Source of the DNA: Vespula vulgaris
Taxonomy: Eukaryota > Arthropoda > Insecta > Hymenoptera > Vespidae
DNA: 64,000 bases
Assembly: GCF_905475345.1 (NCBI RefSeq)
Contig: NC_066587.1
Location: 15,607,558 to 15,671,557, forward strand
Reading direction: 5' to 3'
The position numbers and the translations under genes were made by a program. Each line of letters begins with the position of its first letter. The first letter of the stretch is position 1. The notes beneath the pieces are model-generated. The model saw nothing but the letters and a program-made list of their open reading frames with translations. It was not told where the DNA came from and did not search any database. Positions 11,288 to 22,624 of the stretch are shown here, in pieces.

Positions 11288-13878
11288 TTAAAAGAAAAGG
11301 AAATAAAAAAAAAGAAAAGAATCGCTATGCGTAAAGGTCATCGTTGTTGTTGTTGTGATTGTCGTTGTAATAAGGAAAAAAAAAAAATTAAGAAAAAAAG
11401 AAACGATATAAATATATAAAGAGAGAAAGATAGATAATAGCGTGCGAGGGAAGCGGAATTCGAAGAAATTCTGAGGCGACATCCGAAGGAATTACTTTGA
11501 TAGCCTCCGCAGTCCGTAAAGGCAGGGAGGTATGTAAGAGAAGAGACAAGGAGCCTATAGGTATTATAAATCAAGGAAGAAGGTCCGTGAAAGGAACGTT
11601 AGTGGCGTTCGACAACGAAGGAAGAAGGAAGAAGCTGCGCGTGGAAAGAGTGGAAAGGAAAGGGACAACAGGGGGATGAGAGACAGAGGAGGGATGGAGG
11701 AGTATGGTCATGGTCGTACATCACCCTTGGTATTTACGACGTACCATCGTAAATCAATGATCGCACGAACAACGCGGTTCGACCAAATTCCTTTCCCTTC
11801 CTTCCGACCATTCCGACGCTTCCTGTCCACGAGTCTGTTCAAAAGAGAGAGAGAGAGAGAGAGAAACCACATCGATATTCCTCCCCATTTCGATAGGATC
11901 GATGACGATCGATAATCTCACGACAAATCGTCGACACAAGAGTACCAAAGCCACACACGAATGAATTTCGCGTACCTACATCGAAATTCGAAGATTCGAA
12001 TGGCCGATTACTCGAGATCCTCCGTGCATGTAAGAGGAATCGTTTCTTTTCGTAGTTGCGCTCCGATTTGTCCTTTAGCAAATTCCCTCCTCGAGGTCGC
12101 CATCACCATCAACGGGATGGGTCTGGGATGTTACTCGGCGCATCTTCGATGCATATTCGATTACGAATTCGATGATATGGAATCGATTACATCGAGCCGA
12201 AAAGATAATCGTATCACGACGAATATTAGATATATTTGTGTGTATGTATGTAACATATGTGTATGCATTTGTATAATGAAAAAAAAAGATTTTTACGAAA
12301 GAATGAGTAAGAACTTAGCAAAAGTCTATTATAATCTTTGAAGGAAACATGAAAATTCAAGCGTAACGTTGACCTGGAAAACTAACAATTGACAATGAGT
12401 CGAATTGGTGTCCAGATTTGGTGTAAAACGAGACCATACACACACGCACGCGCACATATATATACATATGTATATAAAAAAAGGAAAAAGAGCAAAGAAA
12501 AGAAAGAGAACGAAACGAGAAAAGCCGACGAAAAAAAAAAGGGAAAACGTTTCGTTGATTCAGCGAGAAAAGAGACGCTTGACCATACGAGACCGGGTCA
12601 GTCTGTGTTACGAGGGCGAGCATTGTTTGCCGGGGCCCTTTAAACGTCATTTAAACCGTGACTTCTAACAGAGAGAAAGAGAGAGAGGGAGAGAGTCCGG
12701 AAAGGATCGTTTTAACGAGGTTTTCAGACGGGCCAGGTCAGACTGGTCGGTCCTCGATTACGAGCGCTGGCCACGAGACGTTGCCCTTTGCTATTTCGTG
12801 GAACCTCGGAAAAGAAAAGCAAAAAAGAAATATATATATACCTACTCGTTTCTTTCGTATATACAAAAGGAAAAGGATAGGGCCTTTTTCCCTCGGCATG
12901 AGGTGGATCTCTCGTGATCCGTGCAAAATCGTATTACGCGTTTGTCGTTCCTATATAGAGGCTTCATCGACGCTTTTCGCAAATCATTCCGCATCGGACA
13001 AGATTTTCGAGAAATAGAAAGAAAGAGAAAGAGAGAGAGAGAGAGAGAAGAAACCATCTTTCGTCTACAGTTCTTCATTCCCTCAAAAAAAAAAAAAAAG
13101 AAAGAAAAAAGCGAAGAATACAACACGTAAATTTACGTAATAAAACGCGATCGATTTTTCTTTCTTTTCTTTTTTTTTTTTTTTTAATATATTACAAGTA
13201 GATTATACACTTTACTTTCTTGGTAAAATATATCACTTCTCTCGGAGTAACCTCGAGGATGTAAAAAAACAAAAGAAAAAAAAGAAAGAAAGAAAGAAAG
13301 AAAGAGAAAGAAGATTTCTATACGAATTACACATAGTATATATGCATACGAGTGGAAGAATTCGATCTATAACTTTCTCTTCGTCAACTTTTCTACGACT
13401 TTCTCTTCATCGAACATACTCGAAGATTTGCCAAACGTAGTGTTCATCGTCGTCCGAAAGTTCTCCCTTCTCCTTCTCTTCCTCTCCACCTCCTCCTTAT
13501 CCTCATCCTCATCCTCATCCCCATCCTCTTCCTCTTCCTACGCCTCCTTCCTCGCGCCTCTCACTACTTATTTTAATTTATGAAACTCACGTTCGTCCGA
13601 AAAAAGACGTCTGAGAAACGAGAGAAAAAGATAAAGAAACAAGAAAGAGAAAGAGACGAAGAGGAGAGGAGAGGTTCCTTCTTCACACGAATGGCGTAGA
13701 ACGTGCGTGCTATCTCGATGAAAGGAAACGTGGCCGTGGAAACGGCACGAAAGAGTCAAAAACATCCCCCGAACGGATCTTCTAGAAAAAGGAACTATAA
13801 AAGTACAATGAGGGTTCGAAAGGAAGACGCCTTCTCGTTCTTTAGTTCTGATGGGAAGGGCGCGCGAGCGCGAAAGAA

Positions 13879-13882
<4 letters not shown>

Positions 13883-13921
<39 letters not shown>
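13883..13921. repeat. (GA)n microsatellite
   Basis: About 19 uninterrupted GA dinucleotides. Confidence 0.95.
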
Positions 13922-13925
<4 letters not shown>

Positions 13926-14348
13926 GAAACAACTATCCTTCGTCCGTCACTCGCAGAAAATTCGTGTTTTTCAGGCTGACGGTGAAAAGGACTACAAAGA
14001 GAAGCGAGAAGAAGGGAGAAGAGGTACAAGGGATGAAAAGGAGGAGAGGAAAGGGGACGCTCGAGGAAACCTTTTTTTAGAGCCGGCTGAAGCGATTCTG
14101 GATAAACCCGTTTGAGCGACGAGACCTGCGCCCGTACACATGCTTTTTACTTCCAACAAGGACGGTTCCCCCTTAGCCCTCTTTCACGTTCGTAACATTC
14201 GAAAGGAAAGATTTGGGATGACTCAACGTGGAGCGGCCACGTAATAGAGACTCGGCGGAGAGACAAAATAAAAAAAAGAAAGAGAATAAAAAAGAAACAA
14301 AAAATGGAAAAGAGAAAAGAAAAAAAGAAAATAAAAGAAAGCACTGAC

Positions 14349-15800
14349 CTGATATAAATGATGACTCCGTTGGCGCATATCCTCTTCCATCCACGTGGCA
14401 CCGTGACAGAGTGCTGCTGTTGCTGCTGGTGTTGTTGCGCGAGCACCGCATTACCGTTCATCGTGAGCACAACATTGTGCTGCGCGTTAGCACCGTTCTC
14501 GTTGTTGTTGCTGTTCGCAACCGCGAGCCTCGTCGTTGAGGATGATCGCGTCGATTGCTGTTGTTGTTGTTGTTGTTGCTGTTGCTGCTGCTGCTGCTGC
14601 TGTTGCTGCACGCACGCACCACTTGCACCACCCGCACCAGAAGAAGCACTACTAGCACTACTACAAGCACCACCTCCTACCGCACCATTCATCGTCACGT
14701 TGTTCGAGCCGTCGTGCGAGGACGTTTGACTCTGACTCTCCGGACTGCTGAGACTGCTGTACGTCGACGATTCACCGATGTCTGACCTCACCGAATCACC
14801 GGACAAGGAAGATCCAGTCTGCCCGTCATATCCATCCTGTTGTTGCTGTTGCTGCTGTTGCCTAACTTTATCGTCTCTTCTGTCGACAACACCGACGTCG
14901 CTCGTCTGTTGTCGCACAAAACGCGTCACTCGAGCCTCGTTGCTCTCGAGCAAGCCAATCCTGTTGACAGTGTTACCACCAGAACCAACAACAACGGCGG
15001 CAGAAGCACCAGCAACGACGTTGCTGTTCGCTGCGTTGTTGTAGCGATGGGATGGATACATCTTGAGGCTCGTATCGTCCTTGCTAGCTCGTCTACCGGT
15101 TTCCTGGGAATACTCATTGCCCAGTATTCTACCAGCGACGACTTGAGTCCTTCCGTAGACGATACCACCGACGTAATCATCCTCCTCGTCGTTCGACGAC
15201 CTCGCTTGATCCCTTCGAGCATCGCTCGTCGCTACTACTGTCGTCGTTGCCGTGTTCCCTGTCGTCGTTATCGCGGACGTGGTCGTCGTCGTTACCGAAA
15301 CGGCATGATGATCGTTAGACCTTTTCAAATTCGTCCGAGCACGATCGACGGCAACGACGGTGGTGGTGGTGGTGGTAGCGATGGTGGTGGTGGTGGTGAT
15401 AGCAGTGGTGGTGGTGGTGGCGGCGACGGTGGCGGCGGCGGCGGCGGCAGCCGAGTTGGCGGTTTTGGCGGGAAAGCAAGTAGCCGCCGTCGGAAGTTGC
15501 GTCGGAATGACACCACCGGCAACGTAAGCCGTCGCCGGCTGATGCCTCGGCGATGATAGCCGATAGCCGGCCGTGGTCGTCGCGACGGCCGTGGCGGCGG
15601 CTGTGGCGGCGGCATTTTGACCACCCACCGCCGTGGCGTAAGCAAAGTTCTCCCCCGAAACGTAGACCAGAACGCTGCCACCACCGCCGTTGTTATTATT
15701 GTTGCTTTGTTGCTGTTGATGCTGCGGATTTTGAGGATGTTGCTGCTGCTGTTGCTGATACTGCGGGTGCTGTTGTTGAAGCTGAAGCTGCTGCTGTTGG

Positions 15801-15841
<41 letters not shown>

Positions 15842-15919
15842 TTTCTGTTGATGATGATGATGATCGTGGTTCGGGGGAGCAGGGTGCGTGGACGGCTGCT
15901 GCTCAGGCTTGCCGGCCAT
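14349..15919 (-). CDS. sba: N-terminal coding exon of a six-banded/MBD5/MBD6-like methyl-CpG-binding-domain protein
   Basis: Partial gene: this exon encodes about 523 residues and ends at a strong donor (CAG|GTCAGT) at 14,349/14,348. The chosen start is the ATG at 15,919-15,917 (MAGKPEQQ), in a good context and 18 nt inside an acceptor-like TTCCTTGCAG ending at 15,938. The protein is low complexity: a His run, a long Gln tract, Ala/Thr/Val blocks, Asn-Gly and Ser-rich segments, and further polyQ blocks near residues 350 and 450. The last ~16 residues, VPRGWKRICANGVIIYI followed by a split AG codon, match the opening strand of the MBD in MBD5, MBD6 and Drosophila six-banded (known form VPxGWxRxxxxGxxxYISPSG). 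In those families the MBD lacks high-affinity methyl-CpG binding and the proteins associate with the PR-DUB (Calypso/BAP1-ASX) deubiquitinase in chromatin. The next exon should begin with the C-terminal part of the MBD but was not found in the window. The assignment rests on a short motif plus architecture. Antisense ORFs at 14,840-15,556 and 15,553-16,023 are shadows of it. Confidence 0.6.
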
Positions 15920-15937
15920 GGTCCAGGTCCAGCGGCG
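15920..15937 (-). other. 5' end of the sba-like exon (probable 5' UTR or in-frame extension)
   Basis: Between the acceptor-like CAG ending at 15,938 and the ATG the frame is open, so the exon could either carry 18 nt of 5' UTR or continue a coding sequence from an upstream exon. No upstream coding exon was recognised. Confidence 0.45.
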
Positions 15938-17191
15938 CTGCAAGGAACCCCGACATCACTGGAACGCACGGCGCACGCCTACGTTTAGATACCACCAGCA
16001 GGTTGTCGTTGTTGTCGCTCTGAAGCATCCTCCGTCGGAAAAGAAACGATCACGCCTTTACGACCGGCACCCGACGAGTAACGATACTACCCACTTCGCT
16101 TATCTTCCACGTCACGAGTCTTCTACTCTCTTCGCTATTATTTTTCTTATTATTGCTGCCGCTGCTTCTGCTGGTGCTACTACTGTTCTTGCTGTTGTTG
16201 CCACTGGTGCCACTGCCACCGCTGCTACTGCCGGTGTTACCGTTACCACTGCTACCGCTACTACTGCTGCTGCTTCTGCTGCTGCTGCTGCTCGTGCTAT
16301 CGGAGCGGCCGTCGTCGTAGCACGACATCCTCGGCGGAAGAGTTACCGGTCCACGCGACGATATCCAGGACGATCGATTTGATATTAGCTTTCGTAGGAT
16401 TACAACGCGATCGCACTTGCACGAACACACGCGTGCTAACTTTTCTCTTCTCTCTCTCCCTTCTCTCCCTCTCTCTCTCTCTCTACGTCTGTCTATCTGT
16501 CTGTCTCTCTCGCTCTCTTTTTCTCTCTATACTATCTTTCTGTCTTACATCAGATACATCATTCAAAGTCGTGACGACGGAAACGTGTTCTTCCCTTAAC
16601 ACTTGTTTGTTTATTCATAGGAAATCCATTGACGATTTCGATACTAGTCGATCGATCGACCACAATTCGAAATTTAACGGTGGACACTCGCGCACCGCGT
16701 CGAACGAAGAAGACGAAGAAAAGACGATAGAAAATTCCATGTCACCTCGTCTAATGTGAGCTAAATGCTGTAGTAGCTGTGCCGGCTAGGACGCGCGCAC
16801 GCTCTCTTTATTTCTATCTCTCTCTATACCCCCTCTCTCACTCTCTTTCACTCTCTCTCACTCTCTCTCTCACACACGCGCGCTCTCTCTCTCTCTCTCT
16901 CTCGCTCTCTCTCTCTCACTCACTCTCTGCCGGTAAATGACGAGCTTGCGTACGCTGCTGCGAAAAGACGCGCGCGCGAGAGAACTACTACGCCTCGGCC
17001 GGTTCCCAAGGCCGTGTGGCGTATCGTCTCCCGACTCACTGTGTCTCTCTTTTTCTCGTCGAACGAAAGCGCGCGATCTTGCCTTGATATCGATGACCGG
17101 CGATGAACGAACAGACACGACACGACCGATCGTAGCGACCTCGATCGTGAAGGACGCCTCTTCGTACTGACAGAACGCGTGCGTTGACTAC

Positions 17192-17260
17192 ATGTATATA
17201 TATATATGTATATATATATCTATATATCTATATATATATATGTATATGTATGTATATATC
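17192..17260. repeat. (TA)n/(TATG)n/(TATC)n microsatellite
   Basis: Interrupted TA repeats with TG and TC variants. Confidence 0.9.
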
Positions 17261-17397
17261 CGGATATACAAGTATAATATCACTCCCTTCCAACGAAACT
17301 ATAACTGGCAACCTTCAAATCGAACTACTAGCTGCGAGCCGGCTTTACGATATCGTACCGTTTCACACACAAGCCGACCACTTAACACAACTGGTCA

Positions 17398-17474
17398 CAC
17401 TACTGTTATTACTATTACTGCTACTATTACTACTACTAATGTCGCTGCTACTGTTGCCGTTGCTCTTGCTGCTG

Positions 17475-17508
<34 letters not shown>

Positions 17509-17560
17509 CGCTGCTGCTGCTACTGCTGCCGCTGCTGCCGCTGCTACTACTCGTCCAACG
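17398..17560. repeat. Imperfect CTG/CTA/GCC trinucleotide array
   Basis: Over 160 bp of three-base periodic sequence that gives polyLeu, polyAla/Thr or polySer in the three frames. All frames look equally coding-like, which is what a repeat and not a gene would give. Confidence 0.85.
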
Positions 17561-17726
17561 AACGAACGACACTCGTTCGTGTCATCGTGGCCCACTGTCA
17601 CGGGAAACGAGAGAAACCGCTCTCCGCATCGAGAAAGGAGGCTCTCCCCTCTTCTTCTTCTTCTTCTGCTTCTTCCTCGCTCCTTGTCTCCCTTCTTCCT
17701 CCGATCCTCCTTCTCCTTCTCCTCCT

Positions 17727-17728
<2 letters not shown>

Positions 17729-17769
<41 letters not shown>
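17729..17769. repeat. (CT)n microsatellite
   Basis: About 20 CT dinucleotides. Confidence 0.95.
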
Positions 17770-17774
<5 letters not shown>

Positions 17775-18040
17775 TCCTCTCTTATCCCTTCCACGTCAGC
17801 GTACACGAAACGACGTAGATCATTCCCTCGCGCGACTCCACACAGAACGCTCGCTTGATCGCTCGCTGCTAAGCAGAACGGGGAACGGGGCGGGGCGGGG
17901 GGAGAGAGAGAGAGAGAAAAGGAAGGCAGGTTCTCGATGAACACAGAACGCCGCTTGTTTTACGTTAAATCGCACGGCCGGACGAACATCGTGTTATGAC
18001 GCTGTGTCATTGTCGTAGCAGCAGCAGCGGAGCAGCGGCA

Positions 18041-18200
18041 GCACCACCACCACCACCACCACCACCTCCTCCTCCTTCTCCTCCTCCTTCTTCTCCTCCT
18101 TCTCTTCTTCTTCCTCCTCCTCCTCTTCCTCCTCCTCCTCCTCCTCTTCTTCCTCCTCCTCCTCGTCTTTCTTCTCCTCCTTCACTTCCACCACCGGCAC
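18041..18200. repeat. (CAC)n(CTC/CTT)n trinucleotide array
   Basis: CAC triplets followed by about 120 bp of pyrimidine-only CTC/CTT triplets; a long polypurine/polypyrimidine tract capable of triplex structure. Confidence 0.9.
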
Positions 18201-18300
18201 TGCGAACCACCACCACCAATACCACCCGGTTCCACCACCGCCACTATTTTACCACCACTACCACCGCGAGCGCGCTACCACGAGAGCCTCGGGTTAACTT

Positions 18301-20242
18301 AACTAACCCTCTTCTTCCACGGATTCGAGAACACCTGCGCGGCTATAGCAGCAGCAGCACTCCTCGATTTTACTTCCTACCCTCTTCTACCTTATTTCTA
18401 TCTTACTTCTCGATCGCGTGCTTGCGTGTTTCTCTCCCTTTCCTCTTTTTTCTCTTTTTTATATCTTTCCCTCTCACGTTGTTACGTTGCCATTTTATGT
18501 TTCTTCCTTCTACTTCGATCCGGTCACGATACATAGGATATATCTACACACTTGTATATATATTTCATACATATACATACATATATGTGTGTGTATATAT
18601 ATATATAGATAGATAGATAGTATATATAGATATCACAGTCGGTATGGAATCGTCCTTGACGCTTGTTCGTTGTCGACCCACCCTCCTTATCACTTTTCAC
18701 CAAGGGACGCGCTCTCGGAGCAGGACGACGATCGTGATTCCATTCCGCGGATGCTATACGTACGCTGTTTTCGCGTAACTGATATTGAAAAAATATGGCT
18801 CCCTCCGCATACCCAGAAACCTTTGCGGCATCTCGGCGGCTGCCTCTTGGCGGCCGCTTGCTCCAATCTTACGATACATCGTAAAAACGTTGACCCGCGA
18901 TCGCGTCGCCATCTATGCTCCTCTTCGTACATCTTCGAACTATTATTTCGTCTCAATACCACGTGACGTGTACCGCTAAAATTCGAACGCGAATTAACGT
19001 TATTGTACGATCGAAAGTCACGTACTTTGGTGAAATTTCTTTTTCTCGTATACGATTCGCTTGAAACGTCTTGAAGGTTTAAGGAAATTAGGTGAAGAAT
19101 GTAGCAAACGCAAACGAATTCGTTACTTATTATACGTTATGCTTCGTCCAATTTATTCAGATGCCTCAAAAAATGACTAATCACCAATTTGTCTATAATA
19201 AATAAGGTTACAAGAAATATGCGACTATTCATTTGCAAATCTTTATAGTTATAGCTTACTGTAGTATACGACCGTGAAGTGATAAATACTTTTGCGTGTC
19301 ATAAATTTACGCGAATGTATTTAAGTTGTATTTCAACGCTTGTGGTACGAATGCTTCATGGATTATGCTAATTGTGAAGAAGACATTTTGCATACTGCAA
19401 AAATTGCTGCGCGATCGGACGAAAATAGTCGACCAATTTTTTATACCATTTTTTTTTTTTTCTTTCGTTCGATATCGATGTTACGATACAATAATCGAAA
19501 GAGAACAATTTTTCTGCAACTTTATTTCTCCTCGTAATAAAATCGGTGACACAAAGCGCGCACGTCCATTTTTAAATTATACAAATAAGCTAGTCATTTC
19601 TGCACATTTCTTTCTCTCTCTCTCTCTCTCTCTCTCAAGTTATATTTATAAACTTAATAGACGCGAATAAAAAATTTAGAGAATCACAATACGATACATC
19701 AATCAAGGAGTCAAAAATATTGACACGCCTTTTAAAACCAATTGTATTTTAATATCCATCGAAAAGAAACATACTTTAGGTCTTCTGCGTCTAAGTATTG
19801 ATTATTCTTATAAATATACGATATTAGAAACAATGTCACGAAATTACACAAATAAAAAGTTTTGCAATACGCGCATTTGTCCACACATACAGGAACGTGA
19901 TTCATTGCTGCCTCTTTCTCTCTCTCTCTCTCCGCAATTTTTTATTTTCTTTTCTTCTTAGATCACGAGCTTTCTCAGAGACACATAAATTGAAATACTA
20001 TTTATATGGAATAATGTCCCATTATTATTACTGTAAGCTGTTTTCTGTGATTTTTTGGCATCACATCTCAATATATTATCGCATCTAGCGATAAACTTTG
20101 CTATGACGACACTTTATTATTTCGTACCGAGACAGACATAATTACAAACAGATCAGACTCATGAATCGTGAATAATTAACGACAATAAACGAACAGCACG
20201 GATTTTACATGTTTCAATACAAATCATTTATATGATTTATAA
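18301..20242. other. Intergenic DNA, no gene seen
   Basis: Contains a TA/(TAGA)n repeat near 18,590-18,622 and (CT)n near 19,611-19,637. Open frames are short and show no family resemblance. Confidence 0.5.
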
Positions 20243-20475
20243 CAGGGATGGACAACGATCCGCGGATCGCATGCGGCTTTAAGTCCTACTTGCCCGTTCC
20301 GGTAAGATGGAAGAAGCCGATCTCCACTATTTAACAATTACCATCGTACCCTGTAAGCTGCACAATTTTTGTTTTTAAGTATGAAGTGGTTAATTGATTC
20401 AAATAGTGAGGAGAGGAACCGATCGATCAATGACGAGGACTGTATGACCCGCGGTGGAAAAATTGTCCATCCCTG
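20243..20475. mobile_element. Non-autonomous hAT-type MITE
   Basis: A 233-bp element bounded by perfect 13-bp terminal inverted repeats: CAGGGATGGACAA at 20,243-20,255 and its reverse complement at 20,463-20,475. CAG...CTG ends and internal GC-rich CCGCGGATCGCATGCGGC just inside the left end are typical of hAT elements. There is no transposase ORF. Flanking octamers (ATTTATAA left, GCAATAAT right) are not identical, so the target duplication has decayed or the ends are offset. Confidence 0.8.
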
Positions 20476-21067
20476 GCAATAATATCATCACATGTGATCG
20501 TAATGTTATTATGTTTACCGATATCTAAATGAGAGCCACTAAACGTCTGATTGCAGAAAAAAGATTCAGAGATTGTTTCGGAAGTTGAATGTTACAACAC
20601 TTTGCGACGAGTTACATATTGATTTATGACTAATTTAATGCAATGTTATATTAAATCATTACTGTTTACTTTCTTTTATCGTTCCATTTAGTGATAAGTA
20701 TACTTCATTAGCGATTACCTACAGTAAGCATTACTACCGGATTCGAGTTAGCATTGTTTTCGAAAATGTACAATGCCTTGATATTTATGGTATGACGGAT
20801 AAATAAAACATTGAATGTATCTCGATGACACGCCCATGTTAGTCCATGATTTGTTGTTTTATAAACGTTGTTCTCTTACGGCCGTGCGCATATTCAAATA
20901 TCGATTATATTTAAATTCTTTTTCACTGCGGTCGAAGGATACTCTCATTCTTAATATCCGTCGTATGTTCTTTTTCATTTTATTATGTATGACTCAGAAT
21001 CGAACGAATGGGACAATAGTTAGAAATGAGAAAGTGGCCATGTTTATTAAGATCTGAGTAACTAAGT
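20476..21067. other. Sequence 3' of the HSP40 gene
   Basis: AT-rich with no coding signal. On the minus strand AATAAA occurs at 21,048-21,043, only about 20 nt after the HSP40 stop codon; further AATAAA-like hexamers lie near 20,975-20,982. The 3' UTR of the HSP40 gene should lie in this stretch; its exact end cannot be told. Confidence 0.45.
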
Positions 21068-22559
21068 TTAGTGCGTGGCACATTGGACCCGTGATGGACC
21101 TCCCTGATCTTCCTCATACGCTGGTCGTTGATCTCTCCGCCTGTGTTCCTGTTCAGGGTCCAAATCGGTAAGGAGAACCTCCTCGGCTCCATCCGGAATT
21201 AAAACTTCCTCCCTCATAGGTAAACATTGTTCGAGAGTTGGAATTACAGTTGGATTAATAGATTTAGGAAAATTCACAACAAATTGAATGATAAGTTTGC
21301 CGTGCGTGAATGGATCTTTGTGAATTGGCATACCCTCGTTTAGGACACACTTAACGTCACCATGCTTCGTTACCGTACCAGGAAGAGAGGTGATGACCAA
21401 ATCTCTACCATCCAAGGTACGAATAATTTTTTGGAAACCACAAAGTGCTTCCACTAGTTCTAAATGCATTCGCATTACTAAATCATTTCGCGATCGTCTA
21501 AAATTTGGAAAATTAGCAAAATTAAACGTAGAATTAATCGAAAGATTCATTGTGTGGAATGTTAAAATCAAAATTATGACTAATTACTTACTTGAATACA
21601 TCATGTTCTTTTTCTTCCAAAAGAATAACGATATCGCCCGCTTCTAGTTCGGGCTCTTGGTCTCCTTCGCCACTGAAAACTATTTTTTGTCCATCCATCA
21701 TACCTGGGTCAACGTGTACCTCCAAAATTTTCCTGTCTCTCATTGTTTTTCTTCCCACACATTGCTTACAACGATCACGCGGATTGATGCGCTCACCCTG
21801 ACCTTTACATTCGGAGCACATCGTTTGCATATGTTGCAACATTCCTGGGCCTAACTGTTGTATCTGTACCTGCATGCCACTTCCATGGCATGATGTGCAT
21901 TGTTCTACGGAACCTTTTTTCCCCCCGATACCTAAGCATAAAATACAAGAACGTTAAAAAGAACATAACTTTAATCAAATAAATGTAACGTACCATTACT
22001 TTAATCAATTTACCTTCACATTTATCACAAATAACATTTTTTTGTAATGCTAATTTGCGAACAGTTCCATTATAAAGCTCTTCCAACGATACAGAGAGCT
22101 GATGTATGACATCTTGGCCTTTTCGTTCCCTCCTTCTACCACTCCTACCACCGAAAGCTCCACCAAAGAACATATCGAAGATATCCATAGGAGAAGAGAA
22201 GCCATTTCCTCCCATTCCACCTTCTTTCAAGGCTTGTTCACCACCTTGATCATAAATGCGTTTTTTTTCTGGGTTTGATAAAACCTCGTAAGCTTGAGAG
22301 ATTTGTTTGAACTGAAATACGATTAAAGGTTATTCGTTTTAACACGAACGTAAAATATTCTATGAAAATTTAATAAGATTTAAGTAATTTTCCAAAAAAA
22401 GTCAAGTATAAAGAAATAGATAATAACCCTTTCGCCTTCATTAGGATTTTTATCAGGATGATACTTGAGCGCAAGTTTTCTATACGCTTTCTTTAGATCT
22501 TCTGGTGAACAATCCGGCTTCACGCCCAAGACATCATAAAAGGTAGTTTCCTTTACCAT
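21068..22559 (-). CDS. Droj2: DnaJ homolog subfamily A (type I HSP40, DNAJA1/Droj2)
   Basis: Complete spliced CDS, exons 22559-22428, 22311-22014, 21931-21592 and 21497-21068; the joined length is 1,200 nt (399 residues plus stop), matching DNAJA1 (397 in human). All introns are GT-AG and keep frame. In order: J domain (residues 1-70) with the HPD motif at 34-36 that stimulates HSP70 ATPase; a Gly/Phe-rich linker; a cysteine-rich zinc region with CDKCEGIG, CTSCHGSG, CSECKGQG and CKQCVGRK repeats; then the peptide-binding C-terminal domains and an acidic Glu/Asp-Gln tail. It should act as a cytosolic co-chaperone delivering clients to HSC70/HSP70. The last four residues are CATH, in the place of the farnesylated CaaX box of DNAJA1 (CQTS in human); His at the X position is unusual. 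A 5' UTR acceptor at 22,624 and a first exon ending at 24,589 fit this gene, with a heat-shock element upstream. Very confident. Confidence 0.96.
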
Positions 22560-22624
22560 TTTGATCGGATAAAGTTCTTCGATAGAATTACCAATAAGCG
22601 TGAAGTATTACACAACTGTTCCTG
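22560..22624 (-). other. 5' UTR part of the HSP40 second exon
   Basis: Minus strand reads TTTTCTAG|CAGGAACAG at 22,625/22,624, a good acceptor 65 nt before the start codon. This implies that the start codon is in the second exon and that a noncoding first exon lies further right. Confidence 0.55.

Larger units (their letters stand above)
9388..14348. other. Noncoding DNA, probable first intron of the MBD gene
   Basis: The 14,349 boundary is a splice donor on the minus strand, so the sequence immediately left of it is intron. No continuation exon of the MBD domain was recognised anywhere from 14,348 down to 1. The stretch holds (TA)n at 9,721-9,746, (AAAAT)n, (GAAA)n and (GA)n tracts, and a CpG-dense patch at about 10,385-10,515. 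ORFs here are runs of SLSL or ERER from CT/GA repeats. Confidence 0.5.
15945..18300. promoter_or_regulatory. GC- and CpG-rich upstream region of the sba-like gene
   Basis: Much richer in GC and CpG than the rest of the window, with stacked CT, CTG/GCC, CAC and CTC/CTT repeats and CpG patches near 16,950-17,100 and 17,870-17,990. It lies directly upstream of a minus-strand first coding exon, so it probably contains the promoter and one or more noncoding first exons. ORFs such as 17,184-17,858, 17,996-18,616 and the Ser-rich minus ORF 16,050-16,430 are explained by trinucleotide repeats. No exact start site can be read. Confidence 0.4.

Noticed and set aside
14840..15556. 238-residue plus-strand ORF with Gly/Arg-rich tail
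   Set aside because: Antisense shadow of the polyQ-rich sba-like exon; its Gly runs are the complement of Thr/Ala codon repeats.
16050..16430. Ser-rich minus-strand ORF just upstream of the sba-like exon, considered as an upstream coding exon
   Set aside because: The Ser run comes from an imperfect trinucleotide repeat and no convincing donor in frame with the 15,937 acceptor was seen.
17184..17858. 224-residue and 208-residue overlapping plus ORFs
   Set aside because: Both frames are open because the DNA is a trinucleotide and CT repeat; no real codon bias or domain.
17996..18616. 206-residue Pro-rich ORF and the Glu-rich ORF opposite it
   Set aside because: Direct translation of (CAC)n(CTC/CTT)n on each strand.
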